DNA of 48,599 bases from Candidatus Binatia bacterium. Its GTDB lineage: Bacteria; Desulfobacterota; Binatia; UBA1149; JAJCZL01. Of the stretch, positions 1-8,820 are shown one piece after another. Made by a program: the position numbers and the translations under genes. The stretch lies in NCBI GenBank assembly GCA_028278325.1, contig JANQEO010000119.1, forward strand, positions 1 through 48,599, read 5' to 3'. Under the pieces are notes generated by a model. That model saw only the letters and a program-made list of their open reading frames with translations. It did no database searches and was not told the origin of the DNA. How positions within the stretch are numbered: position 1 is the first letter of the stretch; each line of letters opens with the position of its first letter.

Positions 1-74
1 CAGCGACCCTGCGCCGGGATGCGGCCCATTCGATCGTTGCCGAGAGGCTGGTGACGAGACAGGCAGCTGCATGA
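1..74 (+). CDS. C-terminal end of an unidentified upstream gene (partial)
   Basis: One reading frame is open from the window edge to a TGA at 72-74 and encodes about 23 residues ending in VTRQAAA. The stop overlaps the ATG of the next gene as ATGA, the same arrangement used between hsdM, hsdS and hsdR further on. This suggests a real translated gene, coupled to the methylase, whose body lies outside the window. The fragment is too short to assign a family. It implies that the operon begins further left. Confidence 0.5.
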   Translation, partial: ATLRRDAAHSIVAERLVTRQAAA

Positions 75-1570
75 ACGAGCAAGCTTCTCGCAGGAGTCAA
101 CATCCGGCCTGGCAAGCACTAGATAAGTGTTACTGGGATGCCCAGCAGGTACTGCGCTCGTCGTTGTTCGGACGGGAATCGTCACCCCTGCTCTTGGGCT
201 TATGCTGCTTGAAGTACGTCATGGATGTCGGCCGTGCTGCGGGCACTCTAGATCTTGGCGGATATCAGAGGTTCAACCTGTGTGATTGGGAAATTCCTGA
301 TCATGAAGCCTGGTGGCAGCTGCCGACGCGTCCGTCAACCGGTTTTGCTGATCACGTACACCAGGTCATTCGCCGCGTTGAGGAATCTAACACCACGTTG
401 CAGGGGATCTTCTCCCGAGGCTTGCTTCAAGATCTAGGTGGCGTAAGCGACGAAGTGCTGCGGCACGTGATTTTCTTGCTGTCCGGAGTTCATCTCGGAG
501 ATCAGTTCTTAGATCAGTCAACGAGCTTCGCTGACTGGCTCGACTACCAGATCGCTGCGTCCTTTTATCTCGGCCCTGGCGTCTGGGGGCATGACGTGCC
601 TCCGCCAATGGCGCGATTCATGGTGAAGCTTGCAGGCAAACAACCCTTCGATAGCGTAATGGATCCGGCGTGCGGCGTTGGGAATCTGTTAGTTGCTGCT
701 GCCTTACCAGGGATTTCAACGAGAGTTACTAATCCGGATCTCACAATACTGGCCCAGGAGTCGGACTCACGTTCGTGGGCGCTAGCAAAGTTTCGATTGC
801 TGGCCCATGGATTTGTCACTGCCAGGGTGGAGCAAGGCGATAGCTTGTCGCAGCCGCGGCTACTCAGCGAGGACAATCAACTGTTAAAGGCGGACCTCGT
901 CGTGACGAGCCCACCCTTCGGCGGTTCGCTGGATATTGAGACCTTGCTCGAGAGGGATGTGTGGGGGCGGTTCATGGAAGCCAAGCCCGCGCGTAACGCT
1001 TCCGAGGCAGCGTTCGTTATGCACGCGCTGTCCTGCCTCACTTCAAAGGGAAAAGCGATTCTAATCGTGCCCTTTGGTTTATTGTTTAGGTCGTACGAAC
1101 AAGTGCTGCGGGATTTCTTGGTCCGGACCGACACGCTCGAAGCAGTAATCCGTTTACCCGGCAGGCTTTGGCAGACAACGGCGCTATCGTGTGCATTGAT
1201 CATTCTAAACAATGCGAAGCGTCGAGATAGAAAAGGCCACGTATTGTTCATCGACCCCAGTCTGGCGGGCGAGCGTCCAGTGACACCGTCATCGCCGGTC
1301 TTTCTTAACGATCAGATCATGATGAAGATACAGGCCATCTATGAGTCCAAAGATGGTATCGAGCGAGGCGTCTCAAAGATGGTCTCTAACGAGGAGATAT
1401 TGGCTGCCGACGCTTCCTTGGATCCGGCTACGTACCTGGGAATTGGCCAGATGCACGCGTTCAAGGAGAAACCGGGAGTCATGCTAACTCAGGCCCGGGA
1501 GTTGGAAGCTGCGCGAGGCACTCGGATCGACGAAATGGATGAACTACTGAAGGATGAGTTCGATATCTGA
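71..1570 (+). CDS. HsdM-like N6-type DNA methyltransferase with SPPF motif
   Basis: This is a 499-residue class I SAM-dependent DNA methylase of the type I M-subunit group. The N-terminal part (about residues 20-52) resembles the HsdM N-terminal helical domain. Residues 176-187 occupy the place of the usual TPRPL segment. Motif I is DPACGVG at 198-204 and binds SAM. The catalytic motif IV reads SPPF at 280-283 where HsdM proteins normally have NPPF. It overlaps the preceding gene by ATGA, and a second, canonical hsdM follows after 42 bases. No S or R subunit of its own is visible, so it may partner with the unseen upstream gene or with the downstream HsdS. The altered motif could mean changed base specificity or loss of activity. 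The methylase fold is clear; the role is not. Confidence 0.85.
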   Translation: MNEQASRRSQHPAWQALDKCYWDAQQVLRSSLFGRESSPLLLGLCCLKYVMDVGRAAGTLDLGGYQRFNLCDWEIPDHEAWWQLPTRPSTGFADHVHQVIRRVEESNTTLQGIFSRGLLQDLGGVSDEVLRHVIFLLSGVHLGDQFLDQSTSFADWLDYQIAASFYLGPGVWGHDVPPPMARFMVKLAGKQPFDSVMDPACGVGNLLVAAALPGISTRVTNPDLTILAQESDSRSWALAKFRLLAHGFVTARVEQGDSLSQPRLLSEDNQLLKADLVVTSPPFGGSLDIETLLERDVWGRFMEAKPARNASEAAFVMHALSCLTSKGKAILIVPFGLLFRSYEQVLRDFLVRTDTLEAVIRLPGRLWQTTALSCALIILNNAKRRDRKGHVLFIDPSLAGERPVTPSSPVFLNDQIMMKIQAIYESKDGIERGVSKMVSNEEILAADASLDPATYLGIGQMHAFKEKPGVMLTQARELEAARGTRIDEMDELLKDEFDI

Positions 1571-1612
1571 GAGAAGGACAGTGTCAGTCGGCGGCAGGGA
1601 GGTCGCGGCTGA

Positions 1613-3106
1613 GTGACCAACGGGGAGAACAGAAAGAAGATGTTCGAACAGACCTTCAAAAGGATTGACGATGTTCTCTGGAAAGAGGCCGGCTGTGCGA
1701 CAGAGCTGGATTACACTGAGCAGACCTCGTGGATGCTGTTCCTAAAGTACCTTGATGATCTCGAGCACGAGCGGGCCATGCAGGCGGAACTCGTCGGCAA
1801 GACCTATGAGTACATCATAGATACGCCGCACAGGTGGGTGAGTTGGGCTGCTCCGAAGAGAGCTGACGGCTCCTTCGACCATGACACCGCGCTGACGGGC
1901 GACGATCTGATCGAATATGTGAACGGTGAGCTGTTTCCTTACCTACAAGGATTCAAGCAGCGCGCAACCAGCCCCGACACCATCGAATACAAGATCGGCG
2001 AGATATTCGGAGAGATCAAGAATAGGTTTGAGAGTGGCTATAGCCTCCGTGATGCACTGGAACTGATCGATGGCCTGCGCTTTCGCTCCCAGAAGGAGAA
2101 GCACGAGCTGTCTCACCTCTACGAAGCCAAGATCAAGAACATGGGTAACGCAGGCCGCAACGGCGGTGAATACTACACGCCTCGTCCACTGATCCGCGCC
2201 ATTATCGAAGTCATCAAGCCGAAGATTGGCGAGCGCATCTATGACGGTGCAGTGGGCTCAGCGGGGTTCCTGTGTGAAGCCTACGACTATCTCCGCCATG
2301 GCAGCGGCAATGGAAGTGATCTGACCACAAGCCAACTCAAGGCGCTCCAGACCAGCACCTTCTACGGCAAAGAGAAGAAGAGCCTTGCCTACGTGATCGC
2401 CATCATGAACATGATCTTGCATGGCATAGAAGCGCCGAACATTGTCCACACCAATACGCTCTCAGAGAACATTAGCGACGTTCAGGACAAGGATCGCTTC
2501 GACGTCATCCTCGCCAACCCGCCCTTCGGCGGGAAAGAGCGCAAGGAGGTCCAGCAGAACTTCCCAATCAAGACGGGTGAGACCGCATTCCTCTTTCTCC
2601 AGCACTTCATCAAGTATCTGAAAGCAGGGGGTCGGGCGGGGGTGGTCATCAAGAATACTTTTCTGTCGAACTTGGACGGTGCATCGCGGGCGCTTAGGCA
2701 AGAACTATTGGAGAGCTGCGATCTCCACACCATTCTCGATTGTCCGAGTGGGACGTTCCTGGGTGCCGGGGTGAAGACCGTGGTGCTTTTCTTCAAGAAA
2801 GGCGCATCAACAAGGCGGGTATGGTACTACCAACTCGATCCTGGGCGTAGTCTCGGCAAGACCAACGCACTTAGTGATGATGACTTGAAGGAGTTCATCC
2901 AACTCCAAGCCACGTTCGCCGACACAGACAAATCATGGTCGGTAGATATTTCCGATGTTGATAGAGGCACGTTCGATCTGTCCGTTAAGAACCTAAACAA
3001 AGAGGAAGAGCCTCCGTTACGTGATCCGGAAGACATCATCGCAGAGATGATCGCTCTTGATGCGGATAGCGCCGCGATCCTTGAAGGTATTCGGAGATTG
3101 TTATGA
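1613..3106 (+). CDS. hsdM: Type I restriction-modification system M subunit
   Basis: This 497-residue protein is the modification subunit: with HsdS it methylates adenine at the recognition site, and it is also needed for restriction. Residues 1-150 match the HsdM N-terminal domain. GEYYTPRPL is at 185-193, the SAM motif I is DGAVGSAGF at 211-219 (a common HsdM variant) and the catalytic NPPF is at 302-305. The start is GTG at 1613, supported by a GGGAGG ribosome binding site at about 1597-1602. Its stop overlaps the hsdS start as ATGA, so translation of the two is probably coupled. It is full length for the family, with no damage seen. Confidence 0.96.
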   Translation: MTNGENRKKMFEQTFKRIDDVLWKEAGCATELDYTEQTSWMLFLKYLDDLEHERAMQAELVGKTYEYIIDTPHRWVSWAAPKRADGSFDHDTALTGDDLIEYVNGELFPYLQGFKQRATSPDTIEYKIGEIFGEIKNRFESGYSLRDALELIDGLRFRSQKEKHELSHLYEAKIKNMGNAGRNGGEYYTPRPLIRAIIEVIKPKIGERIYDGAVGSAGFLCEAYDYLRHGSGNGSDLTTSQLKALQTSTFYGKEKKSLAYVIAIMNMILHGIEAPNIVHTNTLSENISDVQDKDRFDVILANPPFGGKERKEVQQNFPIKTGETAFLFLQHFIKYLKAGGRAGVVIKNTFLSNLDGASRALRQELLESCDLHTILDCPSGTFLGAGVKTVVLFFKKGASTRRVWYYQLDPGRSLGKTNALSDDDLKEFIQLQATFADTDKSWSVDISDVDRGTFDLSVKNLNKEEEPPLRDPEDIIAEMIALDADSAAILEGIRRLL

Positions 3107-4329
3107 AGGAGGGCTGGCAACGATCGACTGTAGGTAACATCGCAACGGTTGGTGCTGGAAACTCTGCGCCTCAGAAGAAGGAGCTGTTTCAGGGCGGAGT
3201 TCATCCGTTCATCCGAACTTCAGATGTTGGGAAGATCAGAGTGGGTTGGATCGATGACTCAGCCGATCATCTGACCGATGAGGGTGTCAAAACACTTAGA
3301 TGTTTTCCTAGGGGAACGATTCTGTTTCCGAAAAGTGGTGCGTCAACATTCCTCAACCATAGGGTAATACTTGCTCGTGACGCATACGTGTCAAGTCATT
3401 TGGCTACAATCAAAGCTGATGACACGCGAGCGCTGGATTCGTACCTGCTGCATTTTCTGACCACGGTTCGTGCACAAGACCTCATACAGGACCACAAGTA
3501 CCCTTCTCTTAGGCGTAGCGACATTCAGGATATTGAGATCCCGGTTCCGCCGCTCACCGAACAAAAGCGCATCGTCGCAATCCTCGATGAAGCGTCCGAA
3601 GGTATCGAGCGTGCTGCTGCCAATGCAGAGAAGAATGTCGTTAACGCCCGTGAGCTGTTTGACAGCTACCTAAATGCGGTTTTCAGCCAGAAGGGAGAAG
3701 GCTGGGAAGAAAAAACACTAAGAGATGTGTCTACAGACTTTGGGCGAGGTAAATCGAAGCACCGCCCGAGGAATGACCCAAAACTGTATGGTGGACCATA
3801 TCCATTTATCCAAACTGGTGATGTCCGAAACTGCGATCACATCATCCAGACAAGCTCTCAATCGTACAATGAGGTCGGGTTAGCACAGAGCAAGCTTTGG
3901 CCGGAAGGCACCATATGCATAACCATCGCCGCCAATATCGCGGAAACCGGGATCCTGGGCTTCAGTGCATGTTTTCCTGACAGCATCATTGGAATGGTAG
4001 TTGATGAGAAACAAACCTCGAATGAATTCGTCGAGTATCTTCTCCAATCGGTAAAGACCCGGATTAAGGCGAAGGGGAAGGGTAGTGCGCAGGACAACAT
4101 TAACCTGGCGACATTCGAGAACGAACGGTTTCCGTTTCCGACGCTTGAACAACAAAAGGATATAGTTTCGAATCTAAACAAGCTATCGGATCACGCATTA
4201 AGGCTCCGATCCATCTACGAACATAAGCTTGCCGATCTTTCTGATGCGAAGCAGTCCATCCTGCAAAGAGCATTTTCGGGCAAACTCACGGCGCAGACGC
4301 ATCAGGCACGGGGAGAGGCTCTTGCATGA
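3103..4329 (+). CDS. hsdS: Type I restriction-modification system S (specificity) subunit
   Basis: This 408-residue DNA-recognition subunit directs HsdM and HsdR to a split target. It has the usual two-fold layout: a first target recognition domain over roughly residues 1-150, a helical conserved region with the PPLTEQKRIV motif near 155, a second recognition domain over about 205-345, and a second helical region with LEQQKDIV near 348 ending in QRAFSGKL. Both half-domains are intact, so a bipartite recognition sequence is expected; its bases cannot be read from the protein. The start is ATG inside the hsdM stop (ATGA), and its own stop overlaps hsdR in the same way. Base composition is more AT-rich than in the housekeeping genes to the right. 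Confidence 0.95.
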   Translation: MKEGWQRSTVGNIATVGAGNSAPQKKELFQGGVHPFIRTSDVGKIRVGWIDDSADHLTDEGVKTLRCFPRGTILFPKSGASTFLNHRVILARDAYVSSHLATIKADDTRALDSYLLHFLTTVRAQDLIQDHKYPSLRRSDIQDIEIPVPPLTEQKRIVAILDEASEGIERAAANAEKNVVNARELFDSYLNAVFSQKGEGWEEKTLRDVSTDFGRGKSKHRPRNDPKLYGGPYPFIQTGDVRNCDHIIQTSSQSYNEVGLAQSKLWPEGTICITIAANIAETGILGFSACFPDSIIGMVVDEKQTSNEFVEYLLQSVKTRIKAKGKGSAQDNINLATFENERFPFPTLEQQKDIVSNLNKLSDHALRLRSIYEHKLADLSDAKQSILQRAFSGKLTAQTHQARGEALA

Positions 4330-6644
4330 ATGAGGCCGAGACCCGTGCGGAGCTGATCGATCCGGCGCTCAAGGCCTCTGGCTGGGGCGTGGTCGAAGGC
4401 AGCCGGGTTCGCCGTGAGGTGATCACTCCTGGCCGGCTTCAGGGCGGTGGGCAACGGGCCAGGCAAGATATCGCCGATTACGTCCTCGTCTATCGTGACC
4501 AAAAGCTCGGCGTTATCGAAGCAAAGCGTCGCGGATTGCCGGATACAGAAGGAGTCGGCCAAGCCAAGAAGTACGCCGAGAAACTGGATGTCCGCTATGC
4601 CTACTCGACCAACGGCGACGGTCTTTATCAGGTTGACATGCAGACAGGCGAGGAGGGGTATATCACCCACTACCCGAGCCCGGACGAACTATGGATCCTG
4701 ACCTTCTCAGAGGCTAACGAATGGCGCGATCGATTTTCTCATGTGCCCTTCGAGGATAAGGGTGGTCAGTGGCAGGCGCGCTATTACCAAGACATCGCCA
4801 TCAAGAATACGCTCGAAGCTATCGCGGCTGGTAGTGATCGCATACTGCTTACGTTGGCGACCGGCACGGGCAAGACGGCCATCGCCTTCCAGGTCGCCTG
4901 GAAACTGTTCCACAGCCGCTGGAACCTGAGCAGGGAGCCCACCCGAAGGCCACGTATCTTGTTCCTGGCTGATCGCAACATTCTCGCCGATCAAGCCTAC
5001 AACGCATTCTCCGCGTTTCCCGATGATGCCATGGTACGAATCGCGCCCGATGTTATTCGGAAACACGGACGGGTGCCGAAGAATGGCAGCGTTTTCTTTA
5101 CGATTTTCCAGACCTTTATGACTGGTCGAGATGCCAACGGGAACCCCTTGCCCAGTTTCGGTGAATACCCGCCCGATTTCTTCGATCTTATTGTCATCGA
5201 CGAGTGCCACAGAGGCGGAGCGAACGACGAGAGCAATTGGCGGGGCATCCTTGATTACTTCTCGCCCGCTGTGCAGCTTGGCTTGACGGCAACGCCTAAG
5301 CGCAAGGCCAACGCCGACACGTACGCCTACTTCGGAGAGCCGGTCTACGTCTACTCCCTCAGAGAGGGAATTAACGACGGGTTTCTTACGCCATTCAAGG
5401 TGAAGCAGATCGCGACAACGCTGGATGAATACGTCTATACGTCTGACGATCAGCTCATTGAAGGCGAGATCGAGGAAGGGCGCCGGTACGACGAAGACGA
5501 TTTCAACCGTGTCATTGAGATCATGGCGCGTGAGAGGTACCGGGTAACGCTCTTTATGGAAACGATTGATCAGACCGAAAAGACCCTCGTCTTCTGCGCC
5601 ACCCAAGACCATGCACTGGCCGTGCGTGACGTGGTCAATCAGATCAAAACGAGCAAGGAGCCCAACTATTGTGTTCGCGTCACCGCCAGAGATGGCGAAC
5701 TTGGCGAGCAGCACTTGCGCACGTTCCAGGACAACGAAAAAACGATCCCGACGATCCTTACGACCTCGCAAAAGCTATCTACGGGTGTCGATGCACGGAA
5801 CATCCGAAACATCGTGCTAATGCGTCCTGTCAATTCGATCATCGAGTTCAAACAGATCATTGGTCGCGGAACTCGGCTATTCGACGGCAAGGACTATTTT
5901 ACGATCTACGATTTTGTGAAGGCGTATGAGCACTTCAGCGATCCGGAGTGGGATGGCGAACCGGCAGAGCCCCCAACCGGTGGCAGCGGTGGTGTCAGAA
6001 ACGGCGGCGACGGCGATGGTGACGACAGTAGCGGTGACGATAACGGCGACAGACCGCAGCCGCGGCAGAAGATCAAGGTTAAGCTCGCGGACGGCAAGGA
6101 ACGCACCATCGAGCATATGATGGCGACTACTTTTTGGAGCCCGGATGGCAAGCCTATGTCAGCGGCGGAGTTTATCCAGCGGCTTTTCGGAGAGCTGCCT
6201 GAACTATTCAAGGACGAGGACGAGCTACGGAAGCTATGGAGCCAGCCGGATACTCGCAAGGCATTGTTGGAGAGTCTGACGGAGAAGGGATACGGCGATG
6301 AGCAGTTGGGCGAAATCAGACGTATGATTGATGCGGAAAAAAGCGACTTGTTCGACGTTCTCGCGTATATAGCCTTCGCTCTTGCACCGATCACCCGAGC
6401 GGAACGCGTCGAGACGCGGCGGTCTCTTATCATGTCGCACTATGAAGAGAAGCTGCAACTGTTCCTGGAGTTCGTTCTTGCCCAGTATGTAAATGAAGGT
6501 GTTGGGGAGCTGGATCAAGCGAAGCTGCCCCAGTTGTTGGAGTTGAAATATAAGGCCGTTAGCGATGCAGCGGAAGAGCTGGGGGGGGTCTCCAAGATCA
6601 GAGATGCCTTCGTCGGATTTCAACGCCATCTCTACAGTGCGTGA
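4326..6644 (+). CDS. hsdR: Type I restriction-modification system R subunit
   Basis: This 772-residue protein is the ATP-dependent translocase and endonuclease of the complex. An N-terminal PD-(D/E)xK nuclease domain shows D51 and E65-A-K67. The SF2 motor has Walker A GTGKT around K183, DECH at 292-295, TATP at 321-324 and a late GRGTR arginine motif. A low-complexity Gly/Asp-rich linker (about residues 551-576) joins the motor to the C-terminal helical domain that contacts the methylase. The length fits the shorter, EcoAI-like (type IB) R subunits rather than the roughly 1,170-residue EcoKI type. The ATG lies within the hsdS stop (ATGA). No frameshift is seen, so the M-S-R set looks functional. 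Confidence 0.95.
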   Translation: MNEAETRAELIDPALKASGWGVVEGSRVRREVITPGRLQGGGQRARQDIADYVLVYRDQKLGVIEAKRRGLPDTEGVGQAKKYAEKLDVRYAYSTNGDGLYQVDMQTGEEGYITHYPSPDELWILTFSEANEWRDRFSHVPFEDKGGQWQARYYQDIAIKNTLEAIAAGSDRILLTLATGTGKTAIAFQVAWKLFHSRWNLSREPTRRPRILFLADRNILADQAYNAFSAFPDDAMVRIAPDVIRKHGRVPKNGSVFFTIFQTFMTGRDANGNPLPSFGEYPPDFFDLIVIDECHRGGANDESNWRGILDYFSPAVQLGLTATPKRKANADTYAYFGEPVYVYSLREGINDGFLTPFKVKQIATTLDEYVYTSDDQLIEGEIEEGRRYDEDDFNRVIEIMARERYRVTLFMETIDQTEKTLVFCATQDHALAVRDVVNQIKTSKEPNYCVRVTARDGELGEQHLRTFQDNEKTIPTILTTSQKLSTGVDARNIRNIVLMRPVNSIIEFKQIIGRGTRLFDGKDYFTIYDFVKAYEHFSDPEWDGEPAEPPTGGSGGVRNGGDGDGDDSSGDDNGDRPQPRQKIKVKLADGKERTIEHMMATTFWSPDGKPMSAAEFIQRLFGELPELFKDEDELRKLWSQPDTRKALLESLTEKGYGDEQLGEIRRMIDAEKSDLFDVLAYIAFALAPITRAERVETRRSLIMSHYEEKLQLFLEFVLAQYVNEGVGELDQAKLPQLLELKYKAVSDAAEELGGVSKIRDAFVGFQRHLYSA

Positions 6645-6652
6645 GGTGTTGA

Positions 6653-6937
6653 AGCCAGTCTCCATCTTGTATGAAGACGCCCACCGTCGAGATTGCTGGG
6701 ATCTGCAGGCGATCGACGGGATCCTGGATGCTGCAGGTGGCGCCGAATCTGACGGATCCAGACGGCAGCTGTCTGACCGAGGCGCGAGTTCTGATCCAAC
6801 ATCGTGATCCTTCGAATACGGAGGCCTTCAAGAGGACACTGAGGTTGGCAGTGGTTGAACCCCTCAAGCTCCCGGCGCGCAGCCCTAACCTGAACGCCTT
6901 CGCCGAATGGTTCGTTCGCCCGGTCAAGTCTTATTGA
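6653..6937 (+). pseudogene. Truncated integrase-core transposase fragment
   Basis: The frame is open from 6653 to the TGA at 6935-6937 (ATG at 6671, 88 residues). It matches a middle piece of the catalytic core of integrase-type (DDE) transposases: VEIAGI, then VAPNLTDPDG, then RDPSNTEAF, then LPARSPNLNAFAEWFVRPVK. In intact relatives these read roughly VARNLTDPDDG, DRDPLFTEAF and LPPRSPNLNAYAERFVRSIK. The N-terminal half and the end after the catalytic Glu region are missing, and several conserved residues are changed. It is a decayed mobile-element remnant 8 bases after hsdR. Its last 14 bases overlap the 3' end of the convergent HEPN gene. Confidence 0.75.
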
Positions 6938-8336
6938 GCCACTTCAGATTCTGATCGTACCATCGCCAGATACGATCGTCCGGCCAGTCGATCTTCTTTA
7001 GGAGAAGTCGCTCTGTGAGTGTTCTGACACGAACAAGGTCCGCTGCCATGTCATGAATGTCGTCGTAGCTCGCGGCGTGAAAAAGACGGTTACGCATGAC
7101 GTTGAGGTGGCGTAGACCTTGGTCGAAAGTCTTGTCAGGCCAAAGGTCCTTAGTTGGCGGTCCGAAACGATCGCAGGCTAATCGCACCTTGTCTGGAAAC
7201 GAGTCTCTAAAGAACCCCGGAAGTCTGGAGATCATGACCCTTCGGGCGTGTTCATCAGCAACCATCTCTAGGGCATCGCGGAGCTTCTGGCCCAGTAGTT
7301 CCCGTTCTGGCCGAGCTAAGAGCGACCTGTTGTCCGATGGTACACAACTGTCAACCAGCGTTTCCATGGCAGCAAACGCCATGAAGAAAGCCGTCTCGAC
7401 GGTTGCATCGTATGAAGCGCCGAGGAAGTGTATGGCACGCGCGAGCGCGTCGGCATCGGGGGTGTCTCGTAGTGCCCCAAGAAGCCGTTCTAACCCACCG
7501 TCAACGAGTGAACCGAAGTTGATCAACTCGTCTCGACGACTCTTGGCATCAACATGAGCAAGCTGGCACCGGAAAAACGGCAGTACCGCGGGGTGCTCAT
7601 CCCGGCGCTCAAGATCGGGGAGATACCTGACTTCATAGCACCGAACCATTTGTCTGTAGGACAGGGTCAGTCCAAGACAGACGTGTCTGAGCACCTTCCA
7701 GAGCCGTTCGTTGAGCGCGTAGAGATGCGTCCCCGCGGGAAGAACGATATCACCACTGACCGCGGCTCGCCGAACTGAGTGAGTGACTTCATCGCCAAAC
7801 TCTGAACTGGAGTAATGCTCGTATCTCTCTGCCACTTCCAGTTCGCCGAAGGGCGTGCTGAGCGTTATCTGTCTCTGGTCGTACCGTTTGACGCGAATAT
7901 CGCCGGTGTAGCTCATCTCTCGGACGCCGGGATCGATAACTATCCCGCTGGGCTGCAGCTGAGCAGTGACATGAAACGTCCAATCCTCCGAGACAATCTC
8001 TTCGGTGATGTTTACCTGTATTGCAGACGCTCGGATTATTTCGCGGTGGCCCTCGCACCCGACGCCACTGATTCCACGGAGTTCCACCATTGGCGCCTTG
8101 GGGTTAGTGCCGTTGAGCCAAACGTAGTTGTAGGGGAGTGAGTGAAGCTGCTCGTAGCCTGAACGCCTCTCCTGCTCGTCCCCCAGCCAAGAGAGTTCGA
8201 CGTTCAGTACCGTAGGGTCAAAACGATGATATTGAATGATCGCGGTGAAGTCCGGTGAGCCGTCCGATGGCGGCCCGAGACGACCACGGAAGCGAAGATC
8301 CTCCCGGACAGGGTCAGAAAGACCGTCAGGCCACAT
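6924..8336 (-). CDS. HEPN-motif protein, possibly ApeA-like (putative RNase, defence)
   Basis: This protein of about 470 residues has an N-terminal beta-rich region (about 30-260) and a helical C-terminal domain (about 300-470). The helical domain contains RNRLFH at 416-421 (numbered from an alternative TTG one codon upstream). This is the R-N-x3-H (Rx4H) signature of HEPN ribonuclease domains, and the preceding ETAFFMAFAAMETLVD helix fits the HEPN four-helix bundle. The layout recalls ApeA-type abortive infection proteins, with an N-terminal sensor region and a C-terminal HEPN; that is inference. ATG at 8336 is preferred over the TTG because an AGGA lies 9 bases upstream of the ATG. It is transcribed away from the 824-residue gene to its right on the same strand. 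It might instead be an inactive HEPN scaffold. Confidence 0.7.
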   Translation of the reverse strand: MWPDGLSDPVREDLRFRGRLGPPSDGSPDFTAIIQYHRFDPTVLNVELSWLGDEQERRSGYEQLHSLPYNYVWLNGTNPKAPMVELRGISGVGCEGHREIIRASAIQVNITEEIVSEDWTFHVTAQLQPSGIVIDPGVREMSYTGDIRVKRYDQRQITLSTPFGELEVAERYEHYSSSEFGDEVTHSVRRAAVSGDIVLPAGTHLYALNERLWKVLRHVCLGLTLSYRQMVRCYEVRYLPDLERRDEHPAVLPFFRCQLAHVDAKSRRDELINFGSLVDGGLERLLGALRDTPDADALARAIHFLGASYDATVETAFFMAFAAMETLVDSCVPSDNRSLLARPERELLGQKLRDALEMVADEHARRVMISRLPGFFRDSFPDKVRLACDRFGPPTKDLWPDKTFDQGLRHLNVMRNRLFHAASYDDIHDMAADLVRVRTLTERLLLKKIDWPDDRIWRWYDQNLKWLNKT

Positions 8337-8820
8337 CAACGCTCATCCTGCTTCTATCTGAGTCGCCACGATAACTAAGGGCCGCCGACCGTCCTTCTTG
8401 GCAACTATTCGCGGAAATGGAAGCAATCGCTTCGCCGACCTTGAGTGAGATCCGGTGAAGGAAATCGTCACTGTTGACCACTACCTCCGTTCCTCCTCAG
8501 AGAGTTCGCACGCACGAGTGCCATGAGATCAGCTACGATCGAACGATTGTCAAGCGGCGTCTGCGTGAATTCGCTGACGGCACGAACCCGAGGCTTTGTC
8601 ACAAGTTTGGGAGCTTCGGCGTAGTATGCCAAAACTCGGCCGGCCAGAAGTCCTGACAGATCCAATCGAGCCGAGAATCAGCTCGGTTGGGTTTTGGAAC
8701 ACTACGCCGTCTCGCCGACTCTTCGATGTCAGGATTCGCACGACAACCCGCGACCCCAGTCGGGTGGGCACGCTCCCATCGGCGTGGAGAGGGAGTTAGC
8801 GGTGAAGAGGCGCAGGATCT
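8337..8820. other. Long non-coding gap between two minus-strand island genes
   Basis: This stretch of 484 bases separates the end of the 824-residue gene from the start of the HEPN gene. Several short open frames exist on both strands. The least unlikely is a minus-strand frame from a TTG at 8665 to 8468 (65 residues, with GLLAGRVLAYY near its start), but it has no clear ribosome binding site and no recognisable family. I see no tRNA, terminator or inverted repeat that I would defend. It may hold the promoter of the HEPN gene or the remains of a lost gene. Confidence 0.4.

Noticed and set aside
4707..5771. 354-residue open frame antisense to hsdR
   Set aside because: It lies wholly inside a clearly functional hsdR, has no family resemblance and no ribosome binding site; it is a codon-usage shadow.
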